Source: Phytomonas francai (lineage: Eukaryota > Euglenozoa > Kinetoplastea > Trypanosomatida > Trypanosomatidae). From it: 63,255 nucleotides of DNA. The position numbers were made by a program, and so were the translations under genes. The DNA lies in assembly GCA_001766655.1 (NCBI GenBank), contig MJCC01000021.1, positions 1 through 63,255 on the forward strand. The letters are read 5' to 3'. Below are positions 50,345-59,941 of the stretch, one piece after another. The notes beneath the pieces were generated by a model. It saw only the letters and a program-made list of their open reading frames with translations. It did not search any database and was not told where the DNA came from. How positions within the stretch are numbered: position 1 is the stretch's first letter; each line of letters starts with the position of its first letter.

Positions 50345-51226
50345 ATGGTTCGGACTACAATTGCTTCCCTGGCAATTCCTTCTTTCCTTCCTGATGGAGC
50401 CCCATCGCCTTCTTCGCTTATTGGGAAAGGGGATCAGGCTCTCCTATCTAGGGTGATTCCCCTGCCTTACCCCACTGGCAAGGCGACGCTCCAGATCGGG
50501 GGTGTTCATCTACGCCTCCTACGAAACCCTCAGAGCAAGCCAAATCCCTCGCGAAACCCCCCCACTCCGCGCGCGAGGGATGAACAAATTCCTTCTTCTT
50601 TTTCAGACAGAGAGGATGACGGGTTAAGTTTCCTTATTACGGTGAAGGCTGTGGTTCGTGGGGAGCTCACTGCTGTGGCAGTGGGGACTCGGGAGTTCGT
50701 CGTCGGGGTCTGCGCGCTAGGCCTAAAGCCGAATACGGCGGATGCTGAAATTGAGCAAACAGGCGGAGAAAGCAAGGAATCCAAGGAGAATAATAATAAA
50801 AAACGAGACTTCAACACGGGCAGGCGGTCAGAGGGGGATCCCGCCGCCGATTCTGCACGTTCGAAGCCTCCCAATACGGCCCCCTACGCGAAGCGCGCGC
50901 TGAATGCTCTCGCTCGGCAAGAGCATTCTAATCAGATGCTAAAGTTGGCAGGAAGGCTCGCACCGCTTTCGTCAAGCATGTTTTTGAGGTTAGATCTTCG
51001 CGTGCAGACGGAGAGAGTCAGGCTCGTTTTGGAGGTTCATCTTTTGCGTACTCCCCACGGAGACCGCGTCGGCGACTTTACGGGAAATGAAACCCGAAAG
51101 CGCGAAAGACACGAGGGTAAAAGATTTGATAAGGGATCAGACGCTGCCTCTACGTTGTTGAGCTCGGTTTTGGCGTCTTATGGTTTAGATGCAATGTTTT
51201 CAGGAACCGTTTCTTCCCTAGTTTAA
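50345..51226 (+). CDS. Unrecognised 293-aa protein
   Basis: I do not recognise this protein. Three strand-rich segments stand out: IPLPYPTGKATLQIGGVHLRLL (residues about 38-60, broken across two strands), LSFLITVKAVVRGELTAVAVG (about 97-117) and SMFLRLDLRVQTERVRLVLEV (about 213-233). They are separated by polar, low-complexity linkers, including an Asn/Lys run near 150. The pattern suggests a small beta domain with long inserts. It sits between a nucleoplasmin-like and a coiled-coil gene, which says nothing about its role. The start is supported by the acceptor 67 nt upstream. Confidence 0.6.
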   Translation: MVRTTIASLAIPSFLPDGAPSPSSLIGKGDQALLSRVIPLPYPTGKATLQIGGVHLRLLRNPQSKPNPSRNPPTPRARDEQIPSSFSDREDDGLSFLITVKAVVRGELTAVAVGTREFVVGVCALGLKPNTADAEIEQTGGESKESKENNNKKRDFNTGRRSEGDPAADSARSKPPNTAPYAKRALNALARQEHSNQMLKLAGRLAPLSSSMFLRLDLRVQTERVRLVLEVHLLRTPHGDRVGDFTGNETRKRERHEGKRFDKGSDAASTLLSSVLASYGLDAMFSGTVSSLV

Positions 51227-51893
51227 GAAGTGAGGTGGCGATGTGGGGGAGGTTGGGTTTACCCTTTTTTTAGTATTTTTAAGGATACATTACTACCCCA
51301 TATCTCGGGCTCAATAATTATTGTAGACGACGGGGGGTAGCCCTGCGTGGACACGGGTACTACAGGTGTCAAAACTTGAGTAAACCGACTTAATGCAACA
51401 GAGGATGAAGGAATAAAGGGAGAAAAAAAGATGCACAGTTCAAGAGCTTTTTTTTTGCTGATACTTTCCTTTCTATGAGCCTTTATCAAGAATAGGGGTT
51501 GAATTAAAACGGATAAAAAAATAAACGCTATAAAACACGTAGAATACTCTTCAATGGTTTAGTTGAATGACTTTTTTTTGTTTGTCTAGTTTCTTTAATT
51601 TTATTTATGTGTCTTTAGGCTTTCTCAAATCATTCTTCGATCCTATTGGTTATTATTTTGAATTCACTTTATAAAGCCAAAGGAGTATACACGTACAGGA
51701 AGGAAAGGGTGTTGGCGGAGGAAGGTGTAGCGAATCATTTTCGATTTCTCTCAATTGAAGGACTTTAACGTTCGGCGTCATTTACTTATTAATTACCACT
51801 TTGACCCCTTGAACCCCCCGCTCAAAGGAGGTGGGATACCTTAAGAAATCCAGACCCCAATTCTATTAATATATCTCTATATCACTATATTAA
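51227..51893. other. Spacer, no gene seen
   Basis: AT-rich, no supportable ORF. The C-rich and T-rich stretch near 51800-51820 could be the pyrimidine tract for the next gene. Confidence 0.55.
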
Positions 51894-52946
51894 ATGCCAG
51901 CTCACCTAGATCTCTCCTCTCATGTGACAGAGTTTGACGGCCTCTCGCGTGGGGAGCTTCTTGAAATTGCGAAAAAGCAGGCCAATAAAATTATTGAAAA
52001 AGACGCTCATATCGCTTCTATCGAGGAAGTTTTGGAAAGCCTCATGTGCGCGCTTCCCTCCTCAACGATTTCAACGACTGTTACCCCTTCCATATCTATT
52101 TCTCCTTCGCCTCTTCATCGTCCTCCTCTACCACCACCACCACCACCACCCATTCCTTCCTCTAGCGGTGGATCCCCTTTGCAGGAGGCGCCTGACGTAA
52201 CCCAAAATAATAATCTCAGTGGGGAAGGAGGACCTTCGGTTTATCGGAATATTAGCGTGGATTTGCAAATCGCAATGGAAAATGAGCGTATCCAATGCGC
52301 GACCCGAATATCCGAGCTGGAGAACCATCTCTCAATAGCCCAAAGGGATCTACGGCAAAAGATCAGCGACCTCACCACGTTGGAGGGGAAGGTGGAGGCT
52401 TGGAAGGCCAAGGTGGTGGAATCCAAGGCGCGGGATTTGCGGGAGATTGAGAATTTACGCACAAAAATCTCGCAGCTTGAGAGGGAGCCTTTGAGAGAGG
52501 AGAAAATCAAAAACCCCATCGAGGATGTGTGCGTGGAGGAGGATAGTAGTGGTACTACTCGTATAGAGCAGGAGGGGGATGAGGAAAGTGAAGTTATTCA
52601 CATCGAGCAGGGGGAAGGAGACTATGAAGATCCTCCTTCTCTTCCCATTGAGTCCGATGCCACTCGATCTGCGCTGGTAAGCTCTGAAATGGAAACGAGC
52701 CCCCCTATCGGCGAGATTCCTCAGGACTGGAGAGATGAAATCACGCGCCGAGTGGAAGGTTTCTACCCTTTAGCAGAGGAGATTCAGGCGAAGTGCACGC
52801 CACTTATCTGTCAGAATAAAACTCTTAGGCGCAAAGTATTGCAACTTAGTCGATTTAAGCTCGCAGTGCTTAAGGAGCTGGAGAATCGTGTTTTGCACTG
52901 CCCTAACCTTGTAAAAGAGATCAAAGAGGAGATGAAGGCGCTTTAA
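51894..52946 (+). CDS. Coiled-coil protein with polyproline tract
   Basis: 350 aa, no family recognised. Residues about 20-50 form a short helix (ELLEIAKKQANKIIEKDAHI). A polyproline tract (PPLPPPPPPPIP) lies near residues 77-88 and could bind SH3, WW or profilin-type partners. A coiled coil covers about 125-205 (heptads in IQCATRISELENHLSIAQRDL and following). An acidic linker runs to about 270, and a compact helical C-terminus covers about 285-350 with EIQAKCTPLICQNKTLRRKV. The layout suggests a scaffold or adaptor. Composition is moderate, without the GC surge seen in neighbours. Confidence 0.65.
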   Translation: MPAHLDLSSHVTEFDGLSRGELLEIAKKQANKIIEKDAHIASIEEVLESLMCALPSSTISTTVTPSISISPSPLHRPPLPPPPPPPIPSSSGGSPLQEAPDVTQNNNLSGEGGPSVYRNISVDLQIAMENERIQCATRISELENHLSIAQRDLRQKISDLTTLEGKVEAWKAKVVESKARDLREIENLRTKISQLEREPLREEKIKNPIEDVCVEEDSSGTTRIEQEGDEESEVIHIEQGEGDYEDPPSLPIESDATRSALVSSEMETSPPIGEIPQDWRDEITRRVEGFYPLAEEIQAKCTPLICQNKTLRRKVLQLSRFKLAVLKELENRVLHCPNLVKEIKEEMKAL

Positions 52947-53413
52947 GTATGAGCAAAATGCGCTTAAAATAGTGAGCTGCACAGGGTATCCATTAGCGGG
53001 GTTTCTCTGTGTTACCCTGAGAACAGGGATATCAAACAAAATATGATAAGAAATCATCAATTTGTACCTTTTTTTTTTAGTTTGCTTGCTCTTATAAAAT
53101 TCATTCTTTGGAGGTGTTTCTTCTTTCCTTTGACGCACTCTCTATGGGGTTTACGCTATGCTACCTATTGAATGAATGGAGGAGAATTATGCCTTTTTCT
53201 ATTTTTATTTATTTTGTTTTCACTGATCGCTCTTTTTTTTTCTCTATCCCCCGTTTTTTTTTTTATACTAGAAAGAGGTCAATCATCGCTCATTTTTTTT
53301 AAAAATAAACAGATAACAAAGCAAAGGAGGCTCTAAAGAAGCAACAAACAAACAAACAGTGAATACATAATCCTAATCGCACTAATAGGCTTATACCTTC
53401 TCCGTTTCCAAAG
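52947..53413. other. Spacer, no gene seen
   Basis: Poly-T and pyrimidine-rich sequence at 53200-53270 probably serves the eIF3h gene. No ORF supported. Confidence 0.6.
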
Positions 53414-54424
53414 ATGTTCAGTAGTTTTCCATCGATCACCTTAGCCCCACCGCCAGCCTCGATCAACGAGAACTATGAGATGAAGGACCCCAATGGCTGC
53501 GTGAAGACGACTAACTTCGCCACGGTTGAGTCCATTCGCCTCACCTACCCCGCGCTCTGCCATCTCCTGCACCTTTCCGAGTCGGCCTCGAAGAACCGCG
53601 CGGTGTTCGGCCGGCTCTGCGGCCTCCAGATCGGGTCCGACGTGACCCTGACCGACGTCCGCGCGAACCCGCCGAAAAGGCCGGCCCCGCAGGACTACGA
53701 GACCCCCGAAGAGCGTCGCCAGCGCCAGGAGCAGGAGCGCCGAGACACCGAGGAGGCCTTCAAGGCCCTGAATCAAATGTACGAGGAGGAGATGCTGGAC
53801 ACCTACCAGGTCGGCTGCTTTGTGATCAGCAACGTGACCTACAACCCCTACTCCTCGGTGCTGCTCAGCCAGCTCGTGCAGCTCCACCGCTCCGGCCAGC
53901 CGGGCGTGATGCTCAGCTACGACCCCTTCCGCACGGCGCTCTTCGGCCGGCCCTACCTGCGCGGCTTCACCCTCACCGCGGCCGCCCTGCAGTACGAGGA
54001 GGCGATGGAGACGAAGGGCGCGCTGCGGGCCCGCGCCGTGCGGGAAAGCCGTCTGACCACGCACGGCGTCCTGCGCGAGGTCCCGGTCCAGATCGATCTC
54101 GACGCCTACCACGTCCTCGGCCTCGACCAGCTCAGCCTGCCCCCCGTCCAGGACAGCTTCCTCGCGATCCAGAGCCCGGTCGTCGAGGACTACGTCGAGG
54201 CCCTGGTGAACTCGATGAGCACGAACGCGAGCGCGCTCGCCTCGGGGCTCGACCGCGAGCAGAGGCTGCAGGGGAAGGAGCAGGGGGGGGGGGCCAGCCA
54301 GGGCGCCCTCGCGCAGAGCCCGGAGACCCTGCTCGCCCTCCAGCACCTCCGCGAGCAGGCCGAGCACGTCGAGGCGATTTGCAACAGCATCCTGATGAAC
54401 GCCTCGCTCCTGCGTGATTTGTAA
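53414..54424 (+). CDS. EIF3H: Translation initiation factor eIF3 subunit h
   Basis: 336 aa, the usual length for eIF3h, an MPN-domain subunit of the eIF3 complex that helps load the 40S ribosome onto mRNA. The N-terminal half carries the MPN fold: VESIRLTYPALCHLLHL, a VFGRLCGLQIG strand, then TYQVGCFVISNVTYNPYSS, close to the family's VGWYQST-YYGSF region, and GVMLSYDPFRTALFG, matching VLIYDP. The JAMM metal-binding residues are absent, as expected for the non-catalytic eIF3h. The C-terminal third is helical and matches the MPN-subunit bundle region. The gene is GC-rich from end to end, with a sharp drop at its stop. Confidence 0.85.
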   Translation: MFSSFPSITLAPPPASINENYEMKDPNGCVKTTNFATVESIRLTYPALCHLLHLSESASKNRAVFGRLCGLQIGSDVTLTDVRANPPKRPAPQDYETPEERRQRQEQERRDTEEAFKALNQMYEEEMLDTYQVGCFVISNVTYNPYSSVLLSQLVQLHRSGQPGVMLSYDPFRTALFGRPYLRGFTLTAAALQYEEAMETKGALRARAVRESRLTTHGVLREVPVQIDLDAYHVLGLDQLSLPPVQDSFLAIQSPVVEDYVEALVNSMSTNASALASGLDREQRLQGKEQGGGASQGALAQSPETLLALQHLREQAEHVEAICNSILMNASLLRDL

Positions 54425-54900
54425 CCTGCGGCGGTGGGGGCCCGGGAAGAGCGAGAATAAAGGAAAGAGAGAGCCGTAGCAAGAGGCGGAGAGGGGGGAG
54501 TTCTGCACAAGGCAACCCGCCTTCGCCCTTACTGAGGTATGTGGAATCCGTGAAACCGGAGTAGGTGTTGTGGGAATAGATGAGGCTTTTCTTCTCTTCT
54601 TTTTGCGCGGCCTTTTTCCGCCCTTTTTCCTCCCTTTTATGGGAAATCCTGACAGAGGGTTACTCCTTATGCACATTGTTCAGGGTGACAAAGGTCTGTG
54701 AATGGGAGGGGGGATGAAAGGAAGAGGTAATCTGAGACAAGAGAACGTTGTAAAAAGGGAAAGAGGTAAGAAGAGCGATTATTTTTTTAAAGTTTTAGCT
54801 TACCAATATTAACTGAGATGACGGAGCAGATATATTATTTGGTGGGTAGGTTGGTTAATACTATAATTGAAGTCTAATTTAAATTACTATTGTTACTAAT

Positions 54901-54932
<32 letters not shown>

Positions 54933-55615
54933 GGGAAAAGAAGTTGCAAGGAATAAAAACTGTTATTCTAATGAAGGTGCTCGTCCAAGAAAACTCTTAG
55001 GATAGCGCAAAAGGAAATCGGTATCTACCGGTGAAACAAATCTCCTTTAGATGCGGTGGTGATTGGATGAAAGAGTAGGCGAAAATTCGAGCGTTGTTTA
55101 CTGCTGTAGGGTAATCTGCATGTTTTTTTTTCGACTCTTGCTTCCCTTTGTTTTCAATATGGTGAAGGTTATTCCTACAAACTTTAATCTCTTTCTAAAG
55201 TACGAATGAATTCTTTCTTCCACACTCTTCTCCGATATTATCATGGATTCAATGTTCTCCTGAGATCTTTCTATTTACAAATCTTCATCCTTTCCGGAAT
55301 CTCTGCTTTCTGTTGTATTTTTTTTTTATTGTAGGTATATAGCATTCAAATACAAGTATATACATCGTACTTGTTTTTTTTTCTTTATTATTTTTGCTAT
55401 TTATTGAGGATCAGAGCTCTTCTGGAGGAAAAAGAAAGGAATACCGAGACAATATTTTAACTAAATTGCTGTCCACTCTTTTTGTTAGTAAATTATTTTT
55501 ACACTGGATCTCACGCCTTGGGAAGATAATCATAGTTTAAACGAGCACCAACACGCCGAGAAGCATATCATCCGCAAGACAGCGCGCGTGTGCGTTGCCT
55601 TAAAAAAAAAAAAAA
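54425..55615. other. Spacer with imperfect TA repeat
   Basis: 1.2 kb. The first 300 bp are purine-rich (GAGA-type), the rest AT-rich. No gene supported. A run of 15 A (55602-55616) directly abuts the next ATG. Confidence 0.55.
54901..54932. repeat. Imperfect (TA)n microsatellite
   Basis: TA tract interrupted once by a C at 54909. Confidence 0.85.
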
Positions 55616-58600
55616 ATGCAGGTTGAGCAGCTCATGAATGGGAAGACGCCGCCGCAGCGGTACGGGGCATGTGGGGAGGAGGGTGCCGCCCTCCTCCCGG
55701 CCCCGACGACCCCCTCGATCGTCTCCAACCCCAGCAACCCCGACCTTGAGAGCACGCCGAGCGACCCCCACACGACGACATCGATTTCCATTTGCTTCGA
55801 TGAGGCCGAGGATCTGGATGAAACGATCGCGGCCCCGCTGGAGGAGCTCTTCGCGCGGGCAAGCGAGGCGATGCCGCTGTACGAGCGCCTCGGCGGGATC
55901 CCAGGGATCACGGAGCGGCTGCGGACGAGCGCGCGGGGTGGGGTCCGGGCTACCTCTGTCCGCCACCGGCGGGAGCTTTTCGGCGCCAACGCCCTCCCGG
56001 CCGAGCCCGCGCTGACCTTTTGGCAGATCTACGCCGCGGCGTGGTCGGATAACATGATCCGCCTGCTTGCCGCCGCCGCCGTGATCTCGCTGGTGCTCGG
56101 GCTGACCGTCCCGGAGCCCGGGGAGGCCACCGTGAACTACAAAACGGGCTGGGTCGAGGGCACCGCGATTTTGTGCACGGTCCTCCTCGTCACGACCGCG
56201 GCGGCGGTGAACGACTACGAAAAGGAGGCGAAGTTTCGCCGGCTGAGCAAGGTGAACGCCGCGCAGGAGATTCGGGTCATGCGGGACGGCGCCTGGGTCC
56301 ACATCGACGTCACCGAGATCGTCGTCGGGGATGTCGTGGAGCTCGCGCCGGGGCTCGTCGTGCCGGTCGACGGGCTCTACCTCTCCGGCATGAGCGTCGT
56401 CGTCGACGAGAGCAGCGTGACCGGGGAGAACGACCCGAAGCCGAAGAGCGCGGCATCCCCGATTATTCTCTCCGGGACGATCGTGAACACCGCCGAGGAC
56501 GCCCGAATGCTGGCCTGTGCCGTCGGCGAGCGCTCTTTCGGCGGGAAGCTGTTGATGGAGTCCTATCAAGGGGAGGAAGGGCCGCAGTTTACGCCGCTCC
56601 AGCAGCGCTTGGATATGCTCGCGGGGTATATTGGCCGCATCGGGATCATCGTCGCCAGCGCGTTGTTCGTGATTTTGTGCACGATGGAGGTGGTGCGGCT
56701 CGTGCAGCACACCAGCAGCGCGAGCGCGAGGCATTTTCTTGATTATTTGCTTATCTGCATCGCGCTGGTGGTGGTGGCGGTGCCGGAGGGGCTGCCGCTC
56801 GCCGTCACCATTGCCCTCGCCTACTCGCAGTCGAAGATGCAGGACGACAATAACCAGGTCCGGCGCCTCTGCGCGTGCGAGACGATGGGGAATGCGACCC
56901 AGATTTGCAGTGATAAGACGGGGACGCTGACGCAGAATAAGATGAGCGTCGTGCAGGGCTACGCCGGGATGACCTTCTTCAGCGTGGAGCGGCCCGGGGA
57001 CTTGCCGGAAGGGATTAATCTTTCCACCGTTGCCTCCACCACGCGCAAGCGGCTCGCCGAGGCGATTGCCTTGAACAGCTCAAGTGAAAAGATTCGTTCG
57101 CCGGATGGAGGATGGGAGTGGGCGGCGGGGAAGGGGAATAAAACCGATAACGCGCTGCTGGATTTCATCGACCGCGTGCAGATGGCAAGCACCGCGAGGG
57201 ATCCCTCGCGGCTGCGGCCGCACCAGCGGCTCCGTCTTCGTCTTCGCAGAGCCGCCGGTGCGGGCTTCACCATCTTCCCCTTCACGAGCGACCGGAAGCG
57301 GATGAGCGTGGTGGTCCGCCTCCCGGACGGCGTCGTCGTGCACTACGTGAAGGGCGGCTCGGACCAGATCCTGCTGCTCTGCGATCGCTACCTCGACGAG
57401 AAGGGCGAGGAGCAGCCCCTCGACGAGGGGGTCCGAAAGCAGATCAGCGCGCAGGTGCACCGGCTCGCGACGGCCGCGAATCGCACGATCGGGGTCGCCT
57501 TCACGAAGCTTCCGCCGTCGTCGGAGCTGCCGGCGGAGGAGCCCTCGTTGCCGCTGGTGTGGGTGGCGCTGCTGGGGATTCAGGACCCCCTGCGCGCGGA
57601 GGTCCCGGAGGCCGTCCGGAAGTGCCAGATGGCCGGGATCACGCTCCGGATGTGCACGGGCGACAACCTGGACACGGCGGTCGCGATAGCGCGGCAGTGC
57701 GGGATCTTCAACCGGGCCCGGGGCGACCTCGCGATGACCGGGCGCGAGTTCCGCGACCTTGTCTACGACGCCTACGGCGATGAGGCGCGGATGCCGCGGT
57801 TTTGGTCCGTCCTCGAGCGCATGACCGTGATGGCGCGCTCGCAGCCGCTGGACAAGCAGCTGCTGGTGCTGATGTTGATGATGCGCGGGGAGGTGGTGGG
57901 GGTGACCGGGGACGGCACCAACGACGCCCCGGCCCTGCGGCTCGCGAATGTCGGCTTCGTGATGCGGAGCGGCACCGACGTCGCCGTGAAGGCGGCCGAC
58001 ATCGTCCTGCTCGACGACAACTTCCGCTCGGTCCAGCGCGCGGTCGTCTGGGGGCGCTGCGTGAACGACAACATCCGAAAGTTCCTGCAGCTCCAGCTCA
58101 CCGTGAACTACGTCTCGGTGGTGCTCATCTTCGTCGGCTGCATCGCCGCGCGGGGGAACTCGTCGCCGTTGTCGACGGTGCAGCTCTTGTGGTTGAACCT
58201 CATCATGGACACCCTCGCGGCGCTCGCGCTGGCGACGGAGAAGCCGAGTGAGACCTGCCTCCAGCGCCCGCCGCTGAACCGCGCGGAGCCGCTGATCTCC
58301 TACCGCATGCACCTCACCATTGGCGTGGCCTCGCTCTACATTTTCGCGGTCGCGTTCGCCGTGGGGCATTTGCCGGCGTCCTGGCTCCACCTCGGTCAAC
58401 AGGGGAGCCCGGAGAACCAAACCGTGGTGTTCAACTTGATCGTTCTCTGCACCATCGCGCATATGGTCAGTTGCCGGAAACTCTACAATGAGTTGAATAT
58501 CTTCGAGGGCTTTAATCGCTCCATACCGTTTCTCATCGTGATCTCCGTTTGTATTGTGTTTCAGATCCTCGCAGTGGAGTTGTTTGGGGAGTTCATGCAA

Positions 58601-58960
58601 ACCGTTGGGTTGAGTCTTTACCAGTGGGCAGTTTGCATCGCTCTGGCGTTGGTACTGGTGGGGCTGACGGCGCTCTCGCGCTTGATTTCTTTCCGCACGC
58701 CTTCATATGCATCCACCTCCGATCCTCCTCCGCTCGACTCCGACGCGAAGCGGATGGTTGATAAGCTCTGCACGGCGGTGGAGAAGGCGCGTGAGGATTC
58801 CTCGTATCTTAGCGGAAAGTGCTTGAGCGATGCCTCACGGATGCGCGCGCAGGCGCTTTGGGGTAAAGTGCATCAGCATCATATTTATGGGAATAGAATT
58901 ATTAAAATGTTTCGTGGTTCGTGCGTGAGGAGAATGAATGCAGAGAAAGGGATGCTATAG
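55616..58960 (+). CDS. Plasma-membrane-type Ca2+-ATPase (P-type, PMCA-like)
   Basis: 1114 aa, typical for a P2B pump that exports Ca2+ using ATP. Visible motifs: PEGLPLA in TM4 (Pro390, with the ion-binding Glu391), the phosphorylation site SDKTGTLTQN (Asp433), a nucleotide-site KGGSDQ, TGDNLDTA in the P domain and GDGTNDAPAL (Asp766-Asp770). About ten hydrophobic TM segments are present, with four before Asp433 and six after the last motif. The C-terminal tail is short and basic, without an obvious calmodulin-binding helix. Trypanosomatid PMCAs are placed in the plasma membrane or acidocalcisomes. The ATG follows a 15-A run. Most of the ORF is strongly GC-rich, falling after about 58400. Confidence 0.93.
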   Translation: MQVEQLMNGKTPPQRYGACGEEGAALLPAPTTPSIVSNPSNPDLESTPSDPHTTTSISICFDEAEDLDETIAAPLEELFARASEAMPLYERLGGIPGITERLRTSARGGVRATSVRHRRELFGANALPAEPALTFWQIYAAAWSDNMIRLLAAAAVISLVLGLTVPEPGEATVNYKTGWVEGTAILCTVLLVTTAAAVNDYEKEAKFRRLSKVNAAQEIRVMRDGAWVHIDVTEIVVGDVVELAPGLVVPVDGLYLSGMSVVVDESSVTGENDPKPKSAASPIILSGTIVNTAEDARMLACAVGERSFGGKLLMESYQGEEGPQFTPLQQRLDMLAGYIGRIGIIVASALFVILCTMEVVRLVQHTSSASARHFLDYLLICIALVVVAVPEGLPLAVTIALAYSQSKMQDDNNQVRRLCACETMGNATQICSDKTGTLTQNKMSVVQGYAGMTFFSVERPGDLPEGINLSTVASTTRKRLAEAIALNSSSEKIRSPDGGWEWAAGKGNKTDNALLDFIDRVQMASTARDPSRLRPHQRLRLRLRRAAGAGFTIFPFTSDRKRMSVVVRLPDGVVVHYVKGGSDQILLLCDRYLDEKGEEQPLDEGVRKQISAQVHRLATAANRTIGVAFTKLPPSSELPAEEPSLPLVWVALLGIQDPLRAEVPEAVRKCQMAGITLRMCTGDNLDTAVAIARQCGIFNRARGDLAMTGREFRDLVYDAYGDEARMPRFWSVLERMTVMARSQPLDKQLLVLMLMMRGEVVGVTGDGTNDAPALRLANVGFVMRSGTDVAVKAADIVLLDDNFRSVQRAVVWGRCVNDNIRKFLQLQLTVNYVSVVLIFVGCIAARGNSSPLSTVQLLWLNLIMDTLAALALATEKPSETCLQRPPLNRAEPLISYRMHLTIGVASLYIFAVAFAVGHLPASWLHLGQQGSPENQTVVFNLIVLCTIAHMVSCRKLYNELNIFEGFNRSIPFLIVISVCIVFQILAVELFGEFMQTVGLSLYQWAVCIALALVLVGLTALSRLISFRTPSYASTSDPPPLDSDAKRMVDKLCTAVEKAREDSSYLSGKCLSDASRMRAQALWGKVHQHHIYGNRIIKMFRGSCVRRMNAEKGML

Positions 58961-59941
58961 TATCTGGAGGGGAGATTCGTCAGGCTCATCTTGAAGAATG
59001 TTTTAATTATGATTACTATTTTCCTTACTACTACACTTTTGCATGCATTATAGCTTCAAGAGTGTACCAGGGATAAGCCGATAGGTTTTTTTTTTTCGCC
59101 AACAACTAAGAACGGAAAGCTACTCATCTGAATTTTATTGTGTTCGTGGCAGTATATGTATGCATGCATTACTTATGGTGCAAAATGAAGGCGATAACCT
59201 TGGCACGTACACTTTAAAATAAAATTATTTTAATGGAAGAGTGTTGATGATGATAGATAAATAAAGGGGGTAGTCATAATGCGTAGGACTTTATATTTTT
59301 GGGTAGTAAAACTTATACACTATGAAAACAGTTTGAGTCTACAAATTTTACAACTTCCTTTAGTTCTCGTATAGAATATTTTGATTAATTTTGGTGCCTA
59401 TTAATTTTTAGTACTGAGGCACTTTGTTTTTGTTCATTTTTTATTATCGTATAAACATATGTATCAATGAAAAATGATATCAGGTGAGGGGGCAAAGGTC
59501 ATAAGAACAGAGTGCTCTCCCCAACTTCGTTAAATTAGGGTAAACTAAGAGGAGATACTAGGCTATTAATCAGAGGAAAGTCATTTCCAATCTTAAAATT
59601 CTAAGATACGCACAGATACATGAATATATTTTTACTAAATTCTATGACTTTAGGGATGCTATTTCTTTTTAAGTATGAATAACTTGTCGGATTAATGCAA
59701 CAGGGCCAGTTGATGAACCTAAAAAACATCTATGTATTTAATCCGAAAATATTAGATGAACATCATTACTTTCGACGTATATGCCTATCGAAAGATACTG
59801 AAGCTTTATTGACTTATCGATACCTTATAATTGTTCAATGTTTTTAAATTCCTGCCCAGCTATCACACACACACACACACATACACACAGCTATCAAATA
59901 GTTAGATTTCAAGAAAATAATAGTAGCAACAACACGAAAAA
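58961..59941. other. Spacer with CA repeat
   Basis: AT-rich, no ORF supported. A CA tract at 59864-59880 is flanked by the direct repeat CAGCTATCA (59857-59865 and 59887-59896). Confidence 0.55.
59864..59880. repeat. (CA)n microsatellite
   Basis: Eight CA units plus an imperfect extension, flanked by a 9-bp direct repeat, upstream of the gene at 59942. Confidence 0.85.

Noticed and set aside
53441..58600. Long minus-strand open frames opposite eIF3h and the Ca2+-ATPase (up to 506 codons)
   Set aside because: They mirror strongly GC-biased codons of the sense genes, encode low-complexity Arg/His/Ala-rich protein and show no family match. The sense products are well recognised.
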